A program made the position numbers and the translations under genes. This document shows, one piece after another, positions 15,167 through 19,772 of a DNA stretch of 19,772 nt. Below the pieces are notes generated by a model. That model did not search any database. It saw nothing but the letters and a program-made list of their open reading frames with translations, and was not told where the DNA came from. This DNA is from an uncultured Patescibacteria group bacterium (lineage in GTDB: Bacteria > Patescibacteriota > Microgenomatia > UBA1406 > GWC2-37-13): contig CALLVF010000051.1 in the NCBI GenBank assembly GCA_938010745.1, forward strand, positions 1 to 19,772, read 5' to 3'. The first letter of the stretch is position 1. Each line of letters starts with the position of its first letter.

Positions 15167-15823
15167 TTATCTTTCGTTGTTTTCTGTTTTAGTTTCGCTG
15201 ATAACTTCTGCTGGTGTTGTGGTGGTTTCTGGTTTGGTGCTTTCTTCCTTATGAGCAATAACTGAAACAATAACTCTGTCGGATGGATTTTTTATAATGT
15301 AGTTATCTTTTGTTGGTATATTGGCGACTTTTATTTCTTGACCAATTTCCTTTAATGAAGAAATATCTATTTCAATGAAATCAGGAATATCGTTGGGTAG
15401 AGCTTCTACTGTAAGTGAATTTAATTGAGTAAGCAAAACACCACCTAATTCTTTAACCGCTCTTGATTCACCAATTATTTTAATTGGGACACTTTTTTCA
15501 ATTTTTTTTGTTAAGTCTATTTTTCTAAAAACAATATGTTGAATAGAATTGTCAGTTGGATTTTTTTGAATATCTTCAATTAATACCGGCAATTCCTGAT
15601 TTTCTAAGCTAATGTAAATTATTCCAGTTTTCTTGGCAACTTTATAAACTCTAGTAAAACTCTTTAAGTCTACACTTATTGATTGTGATTTAAAATTTGT
15701 GCCATAAATGTTTGCTGGTATGATACCTGTCGCTCTTAATTTTTTAACTTTCCGGCCAAATAGGCTGCGTATTTGAGCTTTTAGTTTTAATTTTTCTTCT
15801 TCTGATATTTTATTTTTGGTCAT
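15167..15823 (-). CDS. rplY: Ribosomal protein L25 (CTC/TL5 long form)
   Basis: Binds 5S rRNA in the large ribosomal subunit. The 5S-binding domain (about 16-103) contains GRKVKKLRATGIIPANIYG (23-41), a typical L25 start, followed by the TL5/CTC beta domain (about 105-192), with GGVLLTQLNSLTVEALPNDI (127-146). A low-complexity Thr/Glu-rich tail (193-218) ends the protein. The ATG lies 3 nt after the stop of the DUF4012 gene, so translation is probably coupled. A weak GGAA lies 13 nt upstream; a proper Shine-Dalgarno is absent. Confidence 0.92.
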   Translation of the reverse strand: MTKNKISEEEKLKLKAQIRSLFGRKVKKLRATGIIPANIYGTNFKSQSISVDLKSFTRVYKVAKKTGIIYISLENQELPVLIEDIQKNPTDNSIQHIVFRKIDLTKKIEKSVPIKIIGESRAVKELGGVLLTQLNSLTVEALPNDIPDFIEIDISSLKEIGQEIKVANIPTKDNYIIKNPSDRVIVSVIAHKEESTKPETTTTPAEVISETKTENNER

Positions 15824-15826
15824 AGT

Positions 15827-18109
15827 TTATTTTATTTCCAACTCAAGAAAAAAAATTTTATCAGTATTAAGAATAGTATTATAAACAATACTTTCATCTT
15901 TGACAAGAGGTGAAAAATTTTGATTTACTAAAAAAATATTTTTGGAAAAACTAAATTCTAAAATTAAATCACTATTGGCAGCCCCAATTTGTTTTTGAGT
16001 TATTATTTGATAAATTTGCTTTCCCTCATTTAAATTGTTAAGTAACTGATAAGAAATTTTTATTTCTGAAATCTTTTTTGGTAACACCTCAAAAAAGAAA
16101 CCAATATTTTTGAATTGATTAATTTCCTCTTCAATAAAATCCTCAACTAGGACCCCATCTTTGGTAATTGATTTTACTTGGACATTTTTTGGAAGAAGAA
16201 TTTGAAAAAAATTTCGGTAGACACCTCCCGGGAAGACTTCACTGGGTGAATCATTTTTGTAGTAAATTGAAAGAACATGATAAATGTTGCCTAGTTGATC
16301 AAATTTTGTTTTGAATACGTATGAACGATTTACAAAAAAATTTGCCTTGTTAACTCCTAGATTAGCATCATATTGGAAAAAATAGTCTGCTATGCAACTT
16401 TCGAATTGATTGTTGCATTTAGGATTAATTAATCGTCCAGACCAATTCCATAAATCAAATAATTCCTGAATTTTTGATTCTTCAAAGAAAATGACTATTT
16501 GTTTATCATCTAGTGATTTTTTAAGTGCATTAGCTAGCTTTATCAGTGAAACATTTTCTAAATTAATTATTAATTGTCTAGCAACTGATGATAAAAAACT
16601 TTTTTTTTGAATTGAACCAGGGAAAAAATTCTTTTCTGCATAAATTTGTGCTTTTAAGTAAAAATTTTGACTATTTATATATTCTTTAAAATCAGGAATA
16701 TATAAATTCCCATAAGCTTCAAGAATTTGCTCAATACTTGTTGTCGTAAGTAGTAAAGCACCGTCAAATTTGGTAAAGCCCATTTCTTTTTCTAGAAAAA
16801 ATTTGGCCTTGATATAGTTTTCGTAAAAATCGGGAGAAAAGTTCGAATCTCTTAAATACCAATGTGGTTGGTGAAGATATTTTCTTATCGCATAAGGAGG
16901 ATCAACATGAAACTTAAGTTGACCATCAGCATCATAGACATCATAAATTCTTATATCGTTGAATACTAGATCTTTAATGTTTAAAATACCAAATGAACCC
17001 AAGAATCCACCGCCAGGTCTTAATTCGCGATTGTTAGCAAAAAAAATTACATAATTGAACTCTTTTTGATCAGTAAAAATTATATCAAAATAATCTGAGA
17101 TTTTTTTTAATTTTAAAATACCATCTTCTAATTTTGTTAATTCATTTTTTGTTTTTTGAAAATATTTAATTTGAGAGGGAATTTTTTGATTAACAATTTT
17201 AATATCTTCATATAGATCATTCATTTGATCTCTAATTTTTTTTATAATATGCATTAGTAAAATTCTTTCTTTTTCTATTTTATTTTTTTTGAGAAATAAT
17301 TGTTGAGCGATTTTAAAATTATTGCTTAATTCCAGACTATTTATAACAAATTCGTTGGTTCTTTCAGCAATGTCAATTAAATTATCAGGGAAAAGTGAGA
17401 GTGAAAGTAATAAATAGGTTGGTCTAACGATTTTGTAAGTATTTTTACTTATTTTTAGAAAAGAATTAGCTTTTTTTACCGACAAATAGGCTATTTCCAA
17501 ATTTTCCATTTTAAAGTAATTTGTTGCTTGATAAATGAAAAAAAATGAAGCAATAAGAGGCGGTATGAAAATAATGTGTGCAAGAAAAAAAAATAAAAAA
17601 AGCAAAATTAGCAAAATTTTTAGTGAGAAATTAAATTTTATTCTGTCTAAAAATTTTTTGTGCATAAAAAAGTCTATTGATTTTTTTGCAGTTGGCAAAT
17701 TTATTTTTAGATAGTTTTCCTTTGTTAAGGAAAAAGAAAACCATAAAATTCTATCAATATCATTTTTTACAATACTATCACCGTGAATATCGATTACTTT
17801 TATGTTTTCTTTTGAAGCAATTTTTTTTAATAATTGCTCTATTTGTGTTTGTTGATTAAAATAAATTAAAATTATTCTCTTTGCTTTAATTGAATCAAGA
17901 AATTCATATTTTATTTTTTCATTTATGAAGATGCAGTAGTCAAAATGAGTTAAATTTTCATTAATTTTTGTTGAAATTTTTGATGAAAAAAAAATATCTG
18001 TTTGATATTGTTTTAAGTAAGACTTTAAAAGTGAAATAAAAGAGTAGTTTTTTTTTGAAACAATAAGTATTTTTGACTTTTCCTTGGTTATTTCTGTAAT
18101 TAATTTCAT
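15827..18109 (-). CDS. DUF4012 domain membrane protein
   Basis: A 760-residue protein with three parts. Residues 1-130 form a Rossmann-like alpha/beta domain that starts KSKILIVSKK. A long hydrophobic hairpin (about 162-193) anchors it in the membrane. A coiled-coil linker (about 260-340) then leads to the DUF4012 domain, recognised by the sequence NNRELRPGGGFLGSFG (359-374) and WYLRDSNFSPDF (417-428). DUF4012 is widespread in CPR and Gram-positive bacteria and is often found near polysaccharide or cell-surface genes; its activity is unknown. It is transcribed with rplY (3-nt gap). A TACAAT box gives a 2-nt leader. Confidence 0.88.
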   Translation of the reverse strand: MKLITEITKEKSKILIVSKKNYSFISLLKSYLKQYQTDIFFSSKISTKINENLTHFDYCIFINEKIKYEFLDSIKAKRIILIYFNQQTQIEQLLKKIASKENIKVIDIHGDSIVKNDIDRILWFSFSLTKENYLKINLPTAKKSIDFFMHKKFLDRIKFNFSLKILLILLFLFFFLAHIIFIPPLIASFFFIYQATNYFKMENLEIAYLSVKKANSFLKISKNTYKIVRPTYLLLSLSLFPDNLIDIAERTNEFVINSLELSNNFKIAQQLFLKKNKIEKERILLMHIIKKIRDQMNDLYEDIKIVNQKIPSQIKYFQKTKNELTKLEDGILKLKKISDYFDIIFTDQKEFNYVIFFANNRELRPGGGFLGSFGILNIKDLVFNDIRIYDVYDADGQLKFHVDPPYAIRKYLHQPHWYLRDSNFSPDFYENYIKAKFFLEKEMGFTKFDGALLLTTTSIEQILEAYGNLYIPDFKEYINSQNFYLKAQIYAEKNFFPGSIQKKSFLSSVARQLIINLENVSLIKLANALKKSLDDKQIVIFFEESKIQELFDLWNWSGRLINPKCNNQFESCIADYFFQYDANLGVNKANFFVNRSYVFKTKFDQLGNIYHVLSIYYKNDSPSEVFPGGVYRNFFQILLPKNVQVKSITKDGVLVEDFIEEEINQFKNIGFFFEVLPKKISEIKISYQLLNNLNEGKQIYQIITQKQIGAANSDLILEFSFSKNIFLVNQNFSPLVKDESIVYNTILNTDKIFFLELEIK

Positions 18110-18117
18110 ACAATTCT

Positions 18118-18123
18118 ATTGTA
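18118..18123 (-). promoter_or_regulatory. -10 box of the DUF4012-rplY operon
   Basis: TACAAT on the minus strand, 8 nt before the ATG at 18109, predicts a 2-nt leader. The -35 region is weak. It lies 11 nt from the divergent plus-strand -10 element, so the two promoters are nearly back to back. Confidence 0.4.
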
Positions 18124-18131
18124 CAATTTCT

Positions 18132-18140
18132 TGGTAAAAT
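18132..18140 (+). promoter_or_regulatory. Extended -10 of the cytidylyltransferase-like gene
   Basis: TGGTAAAAT is an extended -10 ending 6 nt before the ATG at 18147, putting the predicted transcription start on the A of the ATG (leaderless mRNA). No clear -35. Confidence 0.5.
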
Positions 18141-18146
18141 TAATTA

Positions 18147-18620
18147 ATGAATAATATAATTAATTTTCAGCAATTAAAAAAATTGAGTTTATATCTCCAG
18201 CAAAAAAAAACGGTTCTTGTTGGGGGGTGTTTTGATGTTATTCATTATGGTCACCTTCAGTTTTTAAAAAAAGCTAAAAATGAAGGAGATTTTTTAATTG
18301 TCGCTTTGGAGTCTGATATGTTTATAAAAAAAAAGAAAAAAAGAACTCCTTTTCATAATCAAAGACAACGCGCTCAGATTTTAAGTTCGTTCTCAATGGT
18401 TGATTTAGTAGTTTTGCTTCCTTTTTTTGAAAATAATGAAGATTATTTTAATTTAGTAAAAATTATTAAGCCTAAAGTCATTGCAATTACAAAGGGAGAT
18501 TTGCAAATTAAAAATAAAAAGGATCAAGCAGAAAAAGTTGGCGCGGTGTTGAAGGTAGTAACACCCCTTTTGAAAAATTTTTCAACAACAAAAATTATTA
18601 ATAATTATAAAATACTTTAA
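18147..18620 (+). CDS. Cytidylyltransferase-like nucleotidyltransferase (RfaE-C/TagD type)
   Basis: Transfers a nucleotide onto a phosphorylated small molecule or cofactor. The signature GGCFDVIHYGH (26-36) contains the HxGH-type motif (H33, H36) of the cytidylyltransferase superfamily. Further family blocks are NQRQRAQILSSFSMVDLVV (71-89), the PKVIAITKGD strand-loop (109-118) and the closing FSTTKIINNY (145-154), equivalent to the ISSTxII ribose-binding segment. At 157 residues it is a stand-alone domain like HldE-C or glycerol-3-phosphate cytidylyltransferase. Which substrate it uses (ADP-heptose-type sugar phosphate, glycerol phosphate, FMN) cannot be told here. It is divergent from DUF4012 and 45 nt upstream of thpR. 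Confidence 0.82.
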   Translation: MNNIINFQQLKKLSLYLQQKKTVLVGGCFDVIHYGHLQFLKKAKNEGDFLIVALESDMFIKKKKKRTPFHNQRQRAQILSSFSMVDLVVLLPFFENNEDYFNLVKIIKPKVIAITKGDLQIKNKKDQAEKVGAVLKVVTPLLKNFSTTKIINNYKIL

Positions 18621-18665
18621 AGTAAGAATTTTAAGAATAACTCAAATAATTCATTAAGAAAAAAA

Positions 18666-19171
18666 ATGCGATTATTTTTAGCAATTGAATTGCCGGAATC
18701 AGTAAAAAAAAAGTTAGAAAAAGAGCTTTTTGATATTAAAAGTTTTTATCCTTATTTTAACTGGGTTAGTTGGGAAAACTATCATATTACTCTTCATTTT
18801 TACGGAGATAAACAGGATGATGAGAAAATCAAAAAAAAATTAAAAGATGCTCTCTTTGATCAGGAATCATTTTACCTTTATTCAAGTAAATTTGATGTTT
18901 TTGTAAGTAAAAAAATTGTTGTTTATCTTGGATTTAAAAGAGAAAAAAAATCGAGCAATTGCTTGGTAAAATAAGGGAAACGCTATCTAAAGATACAAAT
19001 AAAAATAAGAAATTTATTCCGCATTTGACTTTGGCTCGTTGGCGTCTTCCTTCAAAACAACAATACTTTGTTTTGAAAAAAAAATTAAATAAATTGAATA
19101 TTAAACTCTCACTTCATGTTAAAAACATAGTTCTTTTTGAAAGTATATTGGATGGAAAAAAACCAGTCTAA
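18666..19171 (+). CDS. thpR: RNA 2',3'-cyclic phosphodiesterase (2H family) with a frameshift
   Basis: The N-terminal part starts MRLFLAIELPESVKKKLEKE and contains the first HxTx motif HITL (40-43). It runs into a TAA at 18972-18974. The C-terminal part lies in the -1 frame and reads KIEQLLGKIRETL, then the second motif PHLTLARW (about residue 119-126 of the joined protein) and LFESIL. The frames meet at an A8 run (18943-18950): one extra A, or a -1 slip, would restore a continuous protein of about 168 residues with both catalytic HxTx motifs. ThpR opens 2',3'-cyclic phosphates on RNA ends. The end GKKPV is a few residues short of the family norm. This may be a true mutation, slippage, or a base-calling error in a homopolymer. 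Confidence 0.8.
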
Positions 19172-19249
19172 AAAAAAAGAGAAATAATAAAACTTCTTTA
19201 GAAATATAACCTATCAATAAAAGATATATAGAAAAAAAATATATAGGAA

Positions 19250-19284
19250 ATCACTTTCTGAAAAATTATTTTTCAGAAAGTGAT
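19250..19284. terminator. Strong hairpin terminator between thpR and the DUF5679 gene
   Basis: Perfect 16-bp inverted repeat (ATCACTTTCTGAAAAA and its complement) with a TTA loop. It begins 3 nt after the DUF5679 stop. On the minus strand it is followed by a T-rich tract (after a short CC-containing gap), and its own arm ends give U-runs on either strand, so it probably terminates both convergent transcripts. Upstream, 19172-19249 is AT-rich with no gene. Confidence 0.8.
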
Positions 19285-19286
19285 AG

Positions 19287-19430
19287 TTAATTAGATCCTA
19301 TTTTGTACATTCCTGTACCACAGATTGAACATTTAGCTTTTAAAGCAGGTTTGCCGTTTTTCATTGTAACTTTTTCTGGATTTTCTACTTCCCTTTTTGT
19401 GCGACATTTTACGCAAAACATTGTAGCCAT
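19287..19430 (-). CDS. DUF5679 mini zinc-ribbon protein
   Basis: A 47-residue protein that starts MATMFCVKCRTKREVENPEK and ends CSICGTGMYKIGSN. Two CxxC knuckles (C6-C9 and C34-C37) make a rubredoxin/zinc-ribbon-like site. The pattern FCVKCR, then GRP/GKPALKAKCxxCGTxMxKI, is that of DUF5679, a tiny family common in CPR and Chloroflexi with no known function, though nucleic-acid binding is plausible for the fold. It follows the 98-aa gene by 26 nt and has a full Shine-Dalgarno. It was too short for routine gene length cut-offs but is well supported. Confidence 0.85.
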   Translation of the reverse strand: MATMFCVKCRTKREVENPEKVTMKNGKPALKAKCSICGTGMYKIGSN

Positions 19431-19439
19431 ATTTTAAAT

Positions 19440-19452
19440 TCACCTCCTTTCA
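19440..19452 (-). promoter_or_regulatory. Full-length Shine-Dalgarno of the DUF5679 gene
   Basis: TGAAAGGAGGTGA on the minus strand is complementary to nearly the whole anti-Shine-Dalgarno tail of 16S rRNA. It ends 9 nt before the ATG at 19430. It is the only strong ribosome-binding site noticed in the window. Confidence 0.8.
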
Positions 19453-19456
19453 TGAA

Positions 19457-19753
19457 TTACTTTATAATCCTAACAAAATAAATAAAAATTTCAATGACAA
19501 TTATCAATCCAGATAAAATTAAGCTTTTTTTTAAATCCTTAAAAAAATAATTTATGTTCTCATTTTTAATAATTTGTTTATTATACCTTATCGTAGCTTC
19601 TGATTTTGAATTTTCTTCATTATTTACTTGAATTTTTTTTTCTGCGACTATGTGTGTTTTTTTAATTGATTTATTAGGGTATTTTATATTAAGTAATTTC
19701 AATTTTTTACGATAAGTGGCAATAATTTTTTCCTTTTTAGTTTTTTTTGGCAT
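19457..19753 (-). CDS. Unrecognised small tail-anchored protein
   Basis: A 98-residue protein: a highly basic N-terminus (MPKKTKKEKIIATYRKKLKL), a charged Asn/Lys/Glu-rich middle, and a single C-terminal hydrophobic helix at about 75-95 (SLILSGLIIVIEIFIYFV). It looks tail-anchored with a cytoplasmic basic domain that could touch nucleic acid or the membrane surface. I do not recognise a family. It lies 26 nt upstream of the DUF5679 gene on the same strand and likely shares its transcript. Only 19 nt of upstream sequence are in the window, with a TATATT box 8 nt before the ATG. Confidence 0.65.
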   Translation of the reverse strand: MPKKTKKEKIIATYRKKLKLLNIKYPNKSIKKTHIVAEKKIQVNNEENSKSEATIRYNKQIIKNENINYFFKDLKKSLILSGLIIVIEIFIYFVRIIK

Positions 19754-19772
19754 ATATTAACAATATAAAATA

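Overview
The window is a piece of a very AT-rich bacterial genome (about 30% G+C by eye) and looks like Candidate Phyla Radiation / Patescibacteria, most likely the Microgenomates (OP11) side. The basis is the mix of a DUF4012 membrane protein, a DUF5679 mini zinc ribbon, a DUF5674 protein, a short IF-2, a degenerate DHH protein in the nrnA position and an AspRS without its GAD insertion. Stops are TAA, TAG and TGA, so the standard bacterial code applies. The lineage call is inference from gene content.

Left end (1-2705, minus strand): a DUF262 (GmrSD/ParB-like) gene interrupted by one in-frame stop, a RelE/YafQ-type toxin with its RHH-like antitoxin behind a near-perfect sigma-70 promoter and palindrome, and a conserved pair (109-aa protein plus DUF5674) whose reading frames overlap by ATGA.

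Middle (2719-5604): a D-lactate dehydrogenase-type gene on the plus strand, followed by about 1.85 kb with no intact gene. Translating the broken frames shows a hydrogenase graveyard: a HypC-like accessory gene with one frameshift and a maturation protease with several stops on the plus strand, then the [NiFe]-hydrogenase large subunit (N- and C-terminal pieces only) and small subunit on the minus strand. This is the most informative signal in the window: a lineage that recently lost H2 metabolism while keeping an intact lactate-type dehydrogenase beside it.

Housekeeping block (5605-18109): an unrecognised membrane-anchored protein (plus) meets a D,D-carboxypeptidase tail to tail. A long minus-strand run then reads nusA, infB, a degenerate DHH protein, rmuC, recJ, aspS, dacA, with DUF4012-rplY upstream of nusA. 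nusA-infB-DHH is the remains of the classical rimP-nusA-infB-rbfA-nrnA cluster.

Right end (18118-19772): a divergent promoter region, a small cytidylyltransferase-like gene, thpR broken by one frameshift in an A8 run, a strong hairpin terminator, and a minus-strand pair (98-aa tail-anchored protein, DUF5679 zinc ribbon).

A recurrent regulatory pattern is a -10 or extended -10 box placed about 6-8 nt before the start codon, which implies leaderless mRNAs for many first genes. One internal gene (DUF5679) instead has a full-length Shine-Dalgarno. No tRNA, rRNA, CRISPR array or insertion sequence was seen.
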